A stretch of DNA of 64,000 nt from Chrysophaeum taylorii (GCA_029834535.1 JAQMWT010000330.1:248001-312000); one strand, 5' to 3'. Shown: positions 42,044 through 55,400, counted from the first letter of the stretch. A program made the numbers and translations. The notes: generated by a model from the sequence alone, not told the origin.

Positions 42044-43982
42044 TTTTATTTTTGTTGCGGCCGTCTTCTTTATTATTAGAAAGTGGTTGTTGGCAGCTCA
42101 TATCTCCTCGCGGCGTGGTGGATGGAGGACGCGGCCCTTGTTATATTATAATTATATAATAACTAGCGCTGTGGCGGGTCCCGGGCATGGCATCCACAAC
42201 ATAATAATATTCAAACAAACAACAGGGTGCAATCTAATAAGAATAAGAAGAAGGCATTTTTTTGTCGGTGGAGCCACGCTCCTTTGATCGTCCCAAAAGC
42301 ACATGTCGGCGTAAATCTCGGTGGTGTTGTTGTCGTTGCAAATGGCTGAGGTGCCACCTCCACGCCTGCCGTGCAGCAAGCCACATATTATGCGCGCGAC
42401 TTTTAGGTATGTTGTCCTCTCCAGTGCAGCTGCCATTTGCCACACACAATCGCGGGGATGCTCCTGCGTAGTGAGCTCGCCGCCGGCCACTCTCGACGAT
42501 GAGCCGCGGTGGCGCGCAGCTCCGTTGCGGAGAACCACGCACCTTCGCGTTGGCCTGAACTCGCGCGCGCGCAACTGTGCCTTACCGGCCATATCGCCTA
42601 CAATCGCACACACAGCAACGCCTGCGCCGTATGGCGAGCCCTTGAGCATTCTACTCTTCTTCAGCGCGTCGTCGACGATCGCCCTCTATGCGGATCACTC
42701 TTCTTGCCTTCGAATTTTGCGAAATCGCGTGCTGCGATAATAATAATAATTTGAGGTCGATCTGTTGTTGCTTTCAGAAACGAAATGAGACAGAAGACTC
42801 GCACACAAGCGGCGGCACCGGGGCCTTTCCATACACTGAACTTTCTCTCACCGCTGCTCGCGTATCACCGACGAGCGGCGGATGCCCAAATCCACTTCGC
42901 TTTTAGTGTTAAGCCGTCCATGTCCCGCCCACTGGGCTCCCGTGTCTCGAACCTCGCCGGCCCCTCACACCTTCCCAACCTCTAACTCCGGCTGTCCCTT
43001 GAAGTCCCACCCCTCCCTTATGTTTAGCAGCCGCGCCTCTTCGGTGCACCCCTCACCTTTTTTGTCTAGCATGCTGCGTCTTTTCTTTGAAAAACCCACA
43101 ATATATTTCGGTCGAACGGGTGTTTTTTCGTATCGATGAGACTTTGTCAGGAGTGGAGCCTCCCCACACCGACGCCGTCGGATGGTGGGGCAACAGCACT
43201 TCCAGGAACAGTATTTTGGATGTGCCATTATTCTCTCATTGCTAAGATTTTCGCCGCCGCGGCGGCTGATGCCGACGATGCGGCGGCGCCCGACGCCACC
43301 GGCGTTTGGTATCTATAGTTGCTCTCCTTCACCGGTGACTCCAGACTTACTTACTTGCTTGCTTACACGGGCGAGCTCGACCCCGTTTTGATTTCGGCAC
43401 TGACAGCGCCGGTCGTTTCCTTGGAAGCTTCTTCGCAATGGCGAATGAGCATAACGGCAGTCTCAATCTTCGCGGCGCCCAACGGAGTCGTTGCCTCGGG
43501 TATTAAAAACAAATCCAATCGCGTGCCTCCCGACACCGCGCGACTCTCGCGATACCAGTCGCCTTGCCTTCGATCGTCTAGGGCTCCCAGCTTGGACGAC
43601 GGGTCCTATTGTCGCTGTGAGTGTCCGTTGTCGTCCCCTCGTCAACTCTAATAGCCAAGTCCCCTCGTCAACTCTAATAACCAAGCTACGTTGTGCGCCT
43701 GCCCCGGACCGACTGCCAAACACACGATCGTGTGTGCCGAAACTATCTCGGCAACACTGCGGCTTCTCCAGTCAAGTCAAATATCAACAAGGCGATTACG
43801 ATGGCCACGGCGCCCCTACACTGGTTCCAATAGCACACAACGCATAAATTCGGAATTTCGGTTTGGCGCTGCGTTCGTCCTCGCGATTGTCACGAGAAAG
43901 GATGATCCGTGCAACAGAGGTCCTGCTTTGGTCACGTTATCACACCGCGCATATGTTCCGGGGTTGCAGACAAGGTGTTGCT
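42044..43982. other. Intergenic, no supported gene
   Basis: 1.9 kb with (TTATA)-type AT-rich patch at 42,140-42,170 and (AAT)n at 42,738-42,750. A 43,646-43,682 stretch repeats CCCCTCGTCAACTCTAATA twice. A minus frame at 42,152-42,649 is open but has no recognisable domain. Confidence 0.45.
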
Positions 43983-46900
43983 TCACTTCTCGCGAGAGTT
44001 GAATGAAATGATCCTTGCCGGACATCCCTGGACGTAGGTGCCGGGCGCGTAGCAAGTCGCCCCGGCTTCAGTGTCGCTGTCGAGTTGGCTTTGGAGCTGA
44101 GCGAGAGGTCCCATTACAACGCCAGGCGGCACGACATCACCAGCCCATGTGATGACACCGGGATGCAAGATGGCTCCGCGTCCGATGATTTTAGTTCGAA
44201 AGTAGAGCTTGTCGTTCATGAATACGTGGGCGATGTTTAGGCCGTCTTTGTCAATGACACAGTCGGCCTCGAGCCGAAGCAACGGAGCTTCGTAAATGTA
44301 CGCGCCATTGCAGTACACATTGCTAGCAACATCCGCACCCCAAAACCGCAAGTAGTAAACTGCGAAAGACGAACCATACACGAAGGGCATCGCATATGAC
44401 AACAGCGCATACTGCAGGATTTGATAGTGCATGTACCGGAAAAGAAACCACAGGCTTTCTGAACGCTTCTCGGCTTCGACAAAGTCGAACAAGCAATAAC
44501 GTTGATAGATCCGGAGGGTCACAGACCAGGACGCGAGCGCGACGAGCGCGATTGGGCCGAGCAGTACGACCGCGAGAGTGCGATCGATCGGCGGGGACCA
44601 GCGTCGAGACAAGTTGTCGCTGATGCCTCTCAAATACTCGTCATCCTTGTAAAAGTCGGTGTCGCCGTAGAAGCACAGCACGGCAAGCTCATAGGCCGGA
44701 ATGAGCGAGAAGCCGAGGGCAGCGAGAAGGACTGTTCGCAGGCCGGCCGTACCAATGAACGCCTTAAATCGTATGTTCGCGACATCAAAGCGGCGTTTGG
44801 TTGTTGAGGTTGCGTCGCCGAACACCGTGCCATTGAACAGGACAGTTCCGGATTTGACAACGCCGTCTTCGGGCACAGTTGATTGGTGGCCGACTGTCGC
44901 TCCCGATTCGATCAGCGCGCCGGCATTGACTCTGGCGCCAAAACCAATATTGGAGGCAGCGCCGATGGAAACGCGCTTAAATTCGCCAGACTTGCCGACA
45001 CAAGAACAGCGACCGCCCGAGAGGAACGCATCACTCTCGACGCTCAAGCAGTCCGCTTCGACAGGCGAGACAAGGTAGAGCGTCGTCAGGATCGCGTCGT
45101 TTGAGATCGATGCTCCCATAGCCTTGTACACGTAAGTTGTGACGAGCCCGTTTTCGCAGAAGAAGATAAGCCCAAACGGTACGATGACGCGGTACCACAT
45201 GTACTCGACGAACCAGATGCGAAGACGCATCGATTCCGCACGGCACCCTGGCTTGACGCGCCCCACGAGTATCCATTTGCTCGCTATCGTGCACGCGAGG
45301 AAAGTGAGTATGCCAGCCATGTAGCTCAGAACCTGTGCCATCGATCAAGTCACTAACGACTGTTGACAACAACACACTCAGGCATTTCGGGCAACCCACA
45401 CCACTGCTTGTTTTTCTGACTCTGCGTGCAGGACCCAGTACAAGAGCTCGCTGTGCCGAAATGTTTCCCATTCGTGCCAATCAACTCGACGGAAGATGAC
45501 TGAGATCAGCACCGACGTGAGGACAAACGGGATGTAGAGGATGAGGCACAGCATTGCGAGTTTCAGCGACTCCTCGAAATAAAAGTTTGCCGTACCTGAT
45601 AATGGGTCTTCAGTTCCTTCCGTTTTCTCGAGCTTGTCGTGGACAACCTTTGCCGGGCTGCCGGCATAGCACGTGTTGCCGGCGAGTCGCGTCCCAACCA
45701 TCGTCGCCGAGTTGTGGTCCAACGTCGCACCATCCTCGGCTGTGGTACCAGGCATGACGACGGAAAACGACGCGATCTGAACTTGGCGTCCAATCCCGAC
45801 GCTGGCGAAGCGAAGCCGGCCGGCAGACACGAACCACCTCGCGTAGATCGAGCCCGAGACCGAAGAGCGAGAACCAACCGTAACAAGTTCGAACTCGCGG
45901 AGAAACGTGTTTATGGGTGCGTCAAGCGCGACATTCGCGCCGCAGAGCCGATAGAACACTGTAATGAGGATGGTGTCCTTGAGAAAAAGACCCGCCCACT
46001 GCTCCCATTGGTCGAAGAGACGATCGCACAACCACCATCGCATGAATGCGGCTGTTCCGCGCTTGAGAGTCCTGGGTCGATAGCGGCCGACAATAAGCCA
46101 CTTGGCCGAGACTGCAATCACGCTGAGCGATAAGATGAAAATGGGAATCACCCACGGCAGCAACAGACCAAACGCGTAGACGTTCTTAGTGCCCCTCACC
46201 TTAATATGTGACCAAGGCTCGAGGTCGCGGCGCACATATATACGGTGCCCAACGATGGTCTTGCGTTTCCATTGCGCGAACAAGCCAAAGTGATACGCCG
46301 GTACGAGAGCGAGAGCAACGAGGGTCGGGATTAAAAAAATGCAGAGGCCCTGCAGTATGTCCCATCCTCTGAAACGTTTCATCAACAGGGAGCTGCCGGA
46401 AGCAAAACTCTTTCCCCAGCTATCGCGGTAGCTGCTGGCCACGCTGCCCCACATTGTTGACCTGCGCGGAGCAATGTCGGCCGCAGTTGCGTCAGCTGCA
46501 ATGTCCAGGATCTCGCGCGCAACCTGCAACATCGGTGTCTCTGGTCTCATCATGAGGTCCACGGGAACTTGGACTTGGAGCGACATCTCGAGTGAGCCAC
46601 AGAGCCGCGCCGCCTCTTGAGAAGTGAGGCCACAGTCGGCAAGACACGTCGTAAGCTCGACGTTTTGGCCCTCAAAAGCATCGCGCGCAGCGGTGAGCAA
46701 CGCAATCTCGACATAACAAAGCTGTACGGCGCTCACAAGATCGTCGCATCCGCTCATAAGGCGAGCTTCCATTTCGCTGTCTCTCGTCTCGAAGACCATC
46801 TCCACAGCAGCTTTGCCGAGGCCTCGTGGCGACACGTCGCCCGCGGAGGACGCCGCCGCTGCTGTTCTCAGCGCGTCCACGCGCGTAGCGATCTCCCGTT

Positions 46901-49200
46901 GCCAGCCGACGCCCAGGGTCGCTTGTGGCGGGGATACAGCCGGAGTGGATTCCATCATCGTCGTCGTCGTCGTCGTCTCGCCAATAACGTCTGCATCTGG
47001 GGCATCTTGTAGGGGATGCGTGGATTCACAGGCCTCGATCGAATACCGGGAAAACAAACCGCACGTCAATGAAGACAACACCGAGGAAGACATCGAGGCT
47101 CGCCCAGAAAATAAACCGCCACTGATTGATGTCAAAAAGGAAACGCGCGTTGTCTGCGAGGAGGGTACCCTGCTCGAAGAGTCGAATACGACTTGGAGCT
47201 CGCCAGCGTGGAGCGCTTCGCGGGTAGCGCGGCGCCGAATCTTGCCACTCGTGGTTTTTGGAATCGTACGCTCGCGGATGACCACGATGCGACGGGGGCG
47301 TATGCCGACTTCGAGTGCGATGGCGGTACTGGCAGCATTTGCAATAGCCGCGGCATCGTGGTTGTGCGACGCACGAATTTCGAATACGACGACCAGGGCT
47401 TCCTCGTGTCCAGTTTCGGTAGCGAACGCGGCGATGCACCCCTGGCGAATCGCCTCGGAGGACGAGCCTGCTGCGATTTCGATATCGTCAGCGTAACAGT
47501 TGGTGCCGCCGATAATAATAAGGTCCTTCAATCTTCCTTGAATTCGAAGGCATCTGTCCTCGACGTCGACGTATCCAAGGTCGCCGGTGCGCAGGTACGT
47601 GCGTCCGTCGTCGGGATCGATGCGCGCTCGAAACGTCGCTTCGGATACTTCCGGTTTGTTCCAATATCCCTGGCCGACCGATGGCGATGACAAAAAGATT
47701 TCACCGGTCTCACCGTCACCCACTTGGTGACGGGTGTCTGGGTCGACAATTTTGAGGTTCGTAATCACGTAGATGTTGGGCGACCCGCAACCGACGCCTC
47801 CCCCTAATGATGATGTCGTCAGACCAATGCACGCGCAGACGCCCACGACGTGTTCCGCGAGCCCGTAGGCGGCACAGATCGTCGCACGGAAAGCGAACGG
47901 TTGCAACACTTCCCGTAGATCCACGTAGGTCGACTCGCGGACTCGCTCGGCGCCCGTCACGCAAAAATATACAGACGAGAGATTCCACGACGGCGGTGTC
48001 AAGCGGGTGCGCACTCGCTTGGTCACCAGCCGGTAGCCAAAGTCCTGAGGGGAGTCTTAACCGAAGAAAGAACAACAACTGACCGGTGCGACTAGACCAG
48101 TCGCATCAAAATTCGAGGCAACGTCGAGCCAGATCGTTGGATTCGACAGAAACGTGCTGCGGCAACTGAGCGTCCAGAGGCTCCTCAAGGCGGCACGCAC
48201 AGTGGAGACATGTAAATGGCTCTGTCAGCATGGCAGAGTCTTGCGATGTGCGCGTATATCAGCCTGAAGAATGATTGAAACGAGGCGAAAACATTCTTCG
48301 TTTTCGCACCCGAGGTCGTGATACTGCGGCAACCTAAGGAGAAAGAACATCTGGACAGTGTGGCCTTTAGAGTGCTCACCAGCTAACGATAGTTGGCCGG
48401 CCTTCTTCTGGGAACCCAAGCCGATTCAGACCCCCGTGATCGCCCGGGAGGAGGACCACGTTGACCTGGCGAGCGCGTTTGTCTCGTAATGCAGCGTCCA
48501 ACAACAAAACGGCGCTGGAGGGAGACGTTGTGCCAGACGTTGCCATGCGTGAGCATGACACCCTTCGGATCGCCCGTGGAGCCTGAGGTGAACTGCGCGC
48601 GTTGCGTAAATTAACGTCCACAACCCACACACACGCCTGCAAGAATGCCAAGTCAGTCGTCGACGCTTGATCGAGCGCGGGCTGGTCCAGAGACGGTGGT
48701 GGCAAGCCAAGGCTCTGAATGTTAAGCCACTCTAGCTCGGGCGGCCACGTGTGTAAGAGACCCTTGGTGGTGCGGAGCAATGTCACAGCGTTGTCGGTGA
48801 CGCACAGCCGCGCCGCGCAGTCGTTGCGGATGAGCTCGAGCTTCTCGATCGCCCGCCGCAACTTTGTCGGATCGGGCGGATATACTGGGACCGCGACTAC
48901 ACGGATCCGGAGACACGCCCAGAACGTTATGTAAAACCGCAGCCCAGGCTCGAAGCACAGCAGAACGTTGTCGCCGACCGCGGAGGCGTTTAGGATCAAC
49001 GCGCCATATTTCTCCGTGCGACCCCACAGCTCGCCAAACGTCAACACTTCGTCCTCTTGGCCTCGTCCATCGATCCAGGAAAGAAATGGCTCGTCACATT
49101 TTGTAGTCACGACCGTCGACGCGTGCTGGAGCAGAGTGGGGGCCGCGCTAAATGGACCCCAGTAAGGTTCACCTTCTTCTGCCGACATAATAGTGCTCAT
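43983..49200 (-). CDS. FAAL-type adenylation, carrier and Pls/PosA-like hexapeptide membrane protein, copy 1
   Basis: About 1622 residues. Eight exons deduced on the minus strand: 49200-48637, 48592-48527, 48465-48380, 48333-48310, 48263-48201, 48156-48084, 48044-45402, 45332-43983. Every join rebuilds a fatty-acyl-AMP ligase motif: [53 protein letters not shown]. Exon 7 adds YGLAEH (352-357), RTGDL (444-448), [11 protein letters not shown] and PKTTSGK (A10 lysine about 560). A carrier domain ([11 protein letters not shown], candidate phosphopantetheine Ser about 767) follows. The rest has repeated membrane helices and two or more left-handed beta-helix blocks (for example [18 protein letters not shown]), as in the C-terminal module of bacterial Pls/PosA synthetases. 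It probably activates an acid and transfers it at a membrane. Substrate unknown. The start could be 49188. Confidence 0.8.
45333..45401 (-). other. Intron 7 of FAAL gene copy 1 (69 nt)
   Basis: GTGTGGGTTG donor, GATGGCACAG acceptor, phase 0. It contains an in-frame TGA, so without splicing the protein would end after the first hexapeptide block. The second copy has the same intron at 53838-53770. Confidence 0.65.
47535..48512 (-). other. Divergent tract between FAAL gene copies
   Basis: Against copy 2 (about 55,972-56,964) this 1-kb stretch has many substitutions and intron length changes, while sequence on both sides is nearly identical. It covers exons 3-6 and the first part of exon 7. Confidence 0.8.
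48593..48636 (-). other. Intron 1 of FAAL gene copy 1, possible GC-AG
   Basis: Splicing CAG|GCGTGTGTG to CGCGCAG|TTC gives [13 protein letters not shown], the exact family spacing, but uses a GC donor (44 nt). A GT donor six bases later (48630, 38 nt) adds two residues. The same choice exists in copy 2. Confidence 0.55.
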
Positions 49201-50267
49201 ATTTTTTCTTGGCTCTTGAGATTCACACCACCAGCTTATTGATGTGACGGAAAGTGCGCGGTTCACTTTTACTGGTAGTTGTAGTGAAGAGAATCGTTGC
49301 AATTCGTTTTTTCGCGGAACATTCCGGTTTTCACGTTAGACGGAGTCGACGCAAAAGCGAAAGTACACACACTGCGCTGAGCTGCGGAAAGTGACCACAG
49401 GGCACCGCGCCCGGGCTGCAAAATGCGCTTAGCCACAAAGTTCGCCGCAGGTGATGGTAATCTGGTCGATGATGAACACGACGAACATATCAGCAGGTCC
49501 GAATGATCGTCGTGCCAGTAGTTCTCGCAGAGAGCTAATGGCCTCGTGATCCTCGCCGAACTTGGCTCTCCCAAACAGACTATGAATTAACCAAAACGCC
49601 CGAGTATCGCCGACATGGAGAATAGCGGGCTGGTCGCCGTTCTCTCTCCCGGTTGATCGGACGGCAGCGCTAGCAGCTAACCGCGCGACTGCCGAGCGTC
49701 GAGATTAATTAATGCGACTGGTGCATGTGCGTGACCGCATCATCCTGGTCCGGCCTGCAGCGCGAGCGTGCTTGCGAGAGAGCGACAAGGAGGAATGAAT
49801 GCTCAAAAATGCTTCGCCGTCGCGTGGATAGTTCTCCAGTCGAGCCACTCCGGCTCCGCTTGAGCTGAGGAGTCATTTCGAAACTCTAGTCGAGAAGCTG
49901 ACGCGCACTTTCTCCAACTGCGGCGTGTTAGTGGCCGCCGTGTACCAGAAGGCTATAGCGCGGCTACTTGGCTCGCGGTATCCACCCCGATGAAGTGGTG
50001 CTCCGCGCTCGCGCTAGGGAAGCGATAGACGACTGAGGCGTGAACTGGTCATCAACCGAGTCGACCTCGATCCCTACCAGCTCGACGTTCACGTATCTTT
50101 ACGGTGGCTTCAGTGACAACGCGACCTTTGAAGTCGCCGCCAGTCAGAAAACATCGCTGCCCATCTGCGGCGCTATGAGGCGATATATATCGAAAAATCC
50201 TAGACTCGTACTGATCAACGGGGTTTTCTAATTAGTAGCCGACGCAGCAGGGCCTTTGGTTGCAGCG
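49201..50267. other. Upstream of FAAL copy 1, no gene seen
   Basis: About 1.07 kb, not shared with the 5' flank of copy 2. Should hold the promoter of copy 1. No gene recognised. Confidence 0.45.
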
Positions 50268-50938
50268 TTGCACCTTTACTCTACAGAGTAAAAAGAATAG
50301 GGTAAAAAAACCCAATTTTACTTAATTTTCCTTTACTTTGCCTTTTACTTTACCGCTCTCGCTTCCTGTGCCTCGAGTCAAGGGTTTGACTTTATCCTTG
50401 TGATGAGCTTGCGACGCGTGAGCAAGCTCTTCAAGAAGATCGAGAGAGACACCAAGTACGGCTTCCTCCTAAACTTGCCAGATCGTCACGCGGCTCCATC
50501 GGCACGCTTCCTGCCGAGAGCTTCTGCGAACGAATCATCTCGACCGGCAACACCCACCTGACCGAGGGTAACTCGCGGCATGGCGACGAAGAACACGACG
50601 TGCTCGTCCTCTTGCGTATGAACCGCGAGTTTCATAGAGTGGGCCCGTGGCAAATACTGCAAGATCGCCAACGTCGCCGATGAGGTCACGATCCCCGCTG
50701 AAGAAAACCAAGAGAACGACACGGACTCGCCGTAAGAGTAGACGGCTTTTGCGACGGCGTGCGAATGCCATGCATGGATTCGGCGGATACGAAAATGATT
50801 GCGTGTTTATTTTACTTTCTTTTACTTTACCCTAGACTCAGCCACTTGATTTTAAAAAATTTTACTTTGAACGTGTCCCTTACCACCTCAGAGTAAAGGC
50901 TTTTTAGTTTACCCTTAACTTATAGAGTAAAAGTGCAA
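50268..50938. mobile_element. 671-bp inverted-repeat element (MITE-like)
   Basis: Ends are TTGCACCTTTACTCTA at 50268 and, reverse complemented, TTGCACTTTTACTCTA ending at 50938 (15 of 16). Subterminal TTTACTTTACC and AGAGTAAA runs occur at both ends. Interior has only short frames. No clear target duplication. Confidence 0.55.
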
Positions 50939-50989
50939 AAAGCTGAAATAAGCTCATACCCAGGCTCCACGGCGCTGGGATTAGCCTAG

Positions 50990-51310
50990 CCCCATGCGCC
51001 GGTTAGGCTAGCGCTTCGCCGTAACCTATAATCGGCTTGCGTCACGTCCTCACCCCTGTTCGCCTTTCCGCTCGACGCTCGAACTTCCGCAAATCTAAGC
51101 TGCTTTTATTCGGCGCACGCTCCGCCCTTTAACCTTCGAGTTTGCTCCTAATCACTTAAAAAACCGTTGTTGATGTGTCCCCTACAATCAAATTGCGTCA
51201 TCGAGTCCTTCCTTCTACTTACCCCTATTCCCCTTTCCGCTCGACGCTCGGACACCCGCCAATCTAAGCTGCTTTCACCAGCGCACGCTCCGCCCTTTAA
51301 CCTTTGAGTT
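50990..51310. repeat. Dispersed repeat, two tandem copies
   Basis: Two copies (about 51,058-51,145 and 51,235-51,312) of a module with CTCGACGCTCG, AATCTAAGCTGCTTT and CGCACGCTCCGCCCTTTAAC. The same family lies reverse complemented at 59,260-59,780 and once at 4,353-4,440. Confidence 0.75.
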
Positions 51311-51344
51311 TACTCCTAAGACCCTTGTTGTCGTGTTCAGGGGC

Positions 51345-51760
51345 TGGTGGGGGTAAAGACGTGAGAGCTGCCTGAAAGGCGGGGCTAGTCGGGGCCTCGG
51401 CTCGGGGGTAAAGACGTGAGAGCTGTGCCTGAAAGAAGGGGCTAGTCGGGGCCATCGCCGAGCCGTGGGGCAGGCGAAGTAATGACGGGCCCCGCCCGTA
51501 GGTCGTACGCATGCTGCCACCGGACGTATGTGCGACGAAGCGTGACGTTCTGCTGGGCGCGGGCGGCCTGGGTGGGGCTGCCCGAGGCGGCGACATGGCT
51601 GAGGGTGGGGGGGGTACATCGCGCCCGGCCCAAGGCGCTGGCGATCCCCGACTCGCGGTAAATGCAGCGACCTTAGGCCGCCCCGGTGAAGTTGGCACAG
51701 CCGCTTTCCACCCAGGTCCGCGCGGCGATGCGCTCTATAAGGGTTTCTGCAACATCCTCA
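51345..51760 (-). pseudogene. Repeated ORF fragment, copy 1 (probably retroelement-derived)
   Basis: Minus-strand fragment shared with 58,799-59,203 in the same orientation. Broken by a stop and a frameshift. Conserved words across both copies are RIAARTWVES and TLRRTYVR-QHAYDLRAGP. Contains an internal direct duplication (GGGGTAAAGACGTGAGAGCT at about 51,350 and 51,403). Confidence 0.5.
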
Positions 51761-52419
51761 TGAGGCTGTTCTTCGTCGTCACGATCCCACGACGTCCGGT
51801 CTGCGAGGGAAGGCGCGCATGTGGTTGGAAGTGACGCGAGCGAATGTCGTAGTCCGCACGAGGAAAATGAGGAAAATGCGACACGCGTATTCCATTCTCG
51901 AGATGCACCATTTAAACACCATCCTGGCTCTTCGAGCCTGGGAGTTGCTCACAATTGTAATACTAGTGGTGATAACACCAATGAGCATCTACGCAGAGAA
52001 CAGGCTAGATGCAACGTCCTAATGGCATAGACCACTACCCTATGGAGGGCGTGTTCCCCTTGCGCGCACCTCAGTGTCAGAGGCCACGTACCGCTTTGCT
52101 GAACAAGTCGCCAGGCAACATTTTTCTCCTAAGCGCCCGCCTATAAAAAGCTCAAAGATAGTGCGAAGACGATGTCTCCCCAACGACCGTATTTCCCCGG
52201 TCTCAAAGACCTTCTTCAAAAGACAATCCTTAAAAAGCAGGTTACAGGGGTTTTATCCACACATATAAGCATTTCCAAGCCCCGCGCAATGTTTTAGAGG
52301 GGAACAGGGATTTCTTCACTGGGGAGAAGTAGCGAGAAAGGTGGCAGCAATGCAACCACTTAATCCCAAGAAAGGCATGTATGCACAGCATGAGGTCCAC
52401 TTGCACAAACAGATTCGCG
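51761..52419. other. Intergenic between FAAL copies, no gene seen
   Basis: No recognisable gene or element. Sequence homology to the 3' flank of copy 1 stops at the copy 2 stop codon. Confidence 0.45.
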
Positions 52420-55400
52420 TCACTTCTCGCGAGAGTTGAATGAAATGATCCGTGCCGGACATCCCTGAACGTAGGTGCCGGGCGCGTAGCGAGTCGTCCC
52501 AGCTTCGGTGTCGCTGTCGAGTTGGCTTTGGAGCTGAGCGAGAGGTCCCATTACAACGCCAGGCGGCACGACATCACCAGCCCATGTGATGACACCAGGA
52601 TGCAAGATGGCTCCGCGTCCGATGATTTTAGTTCGAAAGTAGAGCTTGTCGTTCATGAATACGTGGGCGATGTTTAGGCCGTCTTTGTCAATGACACAGT
52701 CGGCCTCGAGCCGAAGCAACGGAGCTTCGTAAATGTACGCGCCATTGCAGTACACATTGCTAGCAACATCCGCACCCCAAAACCGCAAGTAGTAAACTGC
52801 GAAAGACGAACCATACACGAAGGGCATCGCATATGACAACAGCGCATACTGCAGGATTTGATAGTGCATGTACCGGAAAAGAAACCACAGGCTTTCTGAA
52901 CGCTTCTCGGCTTCGACAAAGTCGAACAAGCAATAACGTTGATAGATCCGGAGGGTCACAGACCAGGACGCGAGCGCGACGAGCGCGATTGGGCCGAGCA
53001 GTACGACCGCGAGAGTGCGATCGATCGGCGGGGACCAGCGTCGAGACAAGTTGTCGCTGATGCCTCTCAAATACTCGTCATCCTTGTAAAAGTCGGCGTC
53101 GCCGTAGAAGCACAGCACGGCAAGCTCATAGGCCGGAATGAGCGAGAAGCCGAGGGCAGCGAGAAGGACTGTTCGCAGGCCGGCCGTACCAATGAACGCC
53201 TTAAATCGTATGTTCGCGACATCAAAGCGGCGTTTGGTTGTTGAGGTTGCGTCGCCGAACACCGTGCCATTGAACAGGACAGTTCCGGATTTGACAACGC
53301 CGTCTTCGGGCACAGTTGATTGGTGGCCGACTGTCGCTCCCGATTCGATCAGCGCGCCGGCATTGACTCTGGCGCCAAAACCAATATTGGAGGCAGCGCC
53401 GATGGAAACGCGCTTAAATTCGCCAGACTTGCCGACACAAGAACAGCGACCGCCCGAGAGGAACGCATCACTCTCGACGCTCAAGCAGTCCGCTTCGACA
53501 GGCGAGACAAGGTAGAGCGTCGTCAGGATCGCGTCGTTTGAGATCGATGCTCCCATAGCCTTGTACACGTAAGTTGTGACGAGCCCGTTTTCGCAGAAGA
53601 AGATAAGCCCAAACGGTACGATGACGCGGTACCACATGTACTCGACGAACCAGATGCGAAGACGCATCGATTCCGCACGGCACCCTGGCTTGACGCGCCC
53701 CACGAGTATCCATTTGCTCGCTATCGTGCACGCGAGGAAAGTGAGTATGCCAGCCATGTAGCTCAGAACCTGTGCCATCGATCAAGTCACTAACGACTGT
53801 TGACAACAACACACTCAGGCATTTCGGGCAACCCACACCACTGCTTGTTTTTCTGACTCTGCGTGCAGGACCCAGTACAAGAGCTCGCTGTGCCGAAATG
53901 TTTCCCATTCGTGCCAATCAACTCGACGGAAGATGACTGAGATCAGCACCGACGTGAGGACAAACGGGATGTAGAGGATGAGGCACAGCATTGCGAGTTT
54001 CAGCGACTCCTCGAAATAAAAGTTTGCCGTACCTGATAATGGGTCTTCAGTTCCTTCCGTTTTCTCGAGCTTGTCGTGGACAACCTTTGCCGGGCTGCCG
54101 GCATAGCACGTGTTGCCGGCGAGTCGCGTCCCAACCATCGTCGCCGAGTTGTGGTCCAACGTCGCACCATCCTCGGCTGTGGTACCAGGCATGACGACGG
54201 AAAACGACGCGATCTGAACTTGGCGTCCAATCCCGACGCTGGCGAAGCGAAGCCGGCCGGCAGACACGAACCACCTCGCGTAGATCGAGCCCGAGACCGA
54301 AGAGCGAGAACCAACCGTAACAAGTTCGAACTCGCGGAGAAACGTGTTTATGGATGCGTCAAGCGCGACATTCGCGCCGCAGAGCCGATAGAACACTGTA
54401 ATGAGGATGGTGTCCTTGAGAAAAAGACCCGCCCACTGCTCCCATTGGTCGAAGAGACGATCGCACAACCACCATCGCATGAATGCGGCTGTTCCGCGCT
54501 TGAGAGTCCTGGGTCGATAGCGGCCGACAATAAGCCACTTGGCCGAGACTGCAATCACGCTGAGCGATAAGATGAAAATGGGAATCACCCACGGCAGCAA
54601 CAGACCAAACGCGTAGACGTTCTTAGTGCCCCTCACCTTAATATGTGACCAAGGCTCGAGGTCGCGGCGCACATATATACGGTGCCCAACGATGGTCTTG
54701 CGTTTCCATTGCGCGAACAAGCCAAAGTGATACGCCGGTACGAGAGCGAGAGCAACGAGGGTCGGGATTAAAAAAATGCAGAGGCCCTGCAGTATGTCCC
54801 ATCCTCTGAAACGTTTCATCAACAGGGAGCTGCCGGAAGCAAAACTCTTTCCCCAGCTATCGCGGTAGCTGCTGGCCACGCTGCCCCACATTGTCGACCT
54901 GCGCGGAGCAATGTCGGCCGCAGTTGCGCCAGCTGCAATGTCCAGGATCTCGCGCGCAACCTGCAACATCGGTGTCTCTGGTCTCATCATGAGGTCCACG
55001 GGAACTTGGACTTGGAGCGACATCTCGAGTGAGCCACAGAGCCGCGCCGCCTCTTGAGAAGTGAGGCCACAGTCGGCGAGACACGTCGTAAGCTCGACGT
55101 TTTGGCCCTCAAAAGCATCGCGCGCAGCGGTGAGCAACGCAATCTCGACATAACAAAGCTGTACGGCGCTCACAAGATCGTCGTCGCATCCGCTCATAAG
55201 ACGAGCTTCCATTTCGCTGTCTCTCGTCTCGAAGACCATCTCCACAGCAGCTTTGCCGAGGCCTCGCGGCGACACGTCGCCCGCGGAGGACGCCGCCGCT
55301 GCTGCCCTGAGGGCACCCACGCGCGTAGCGATCTCCTCCTGCCAGCCGGCGCCCAGGGTCGCTTGTGGCGGGGATACAGCCGGAGTGGATTCCATGATCG

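Noticed and set aside
45378-48026. FAAL gene as three independent genes
   Set aside because: Each open frame is only a part of an adenylation or hexapeptide region, and consistent small introns join them in both copies.
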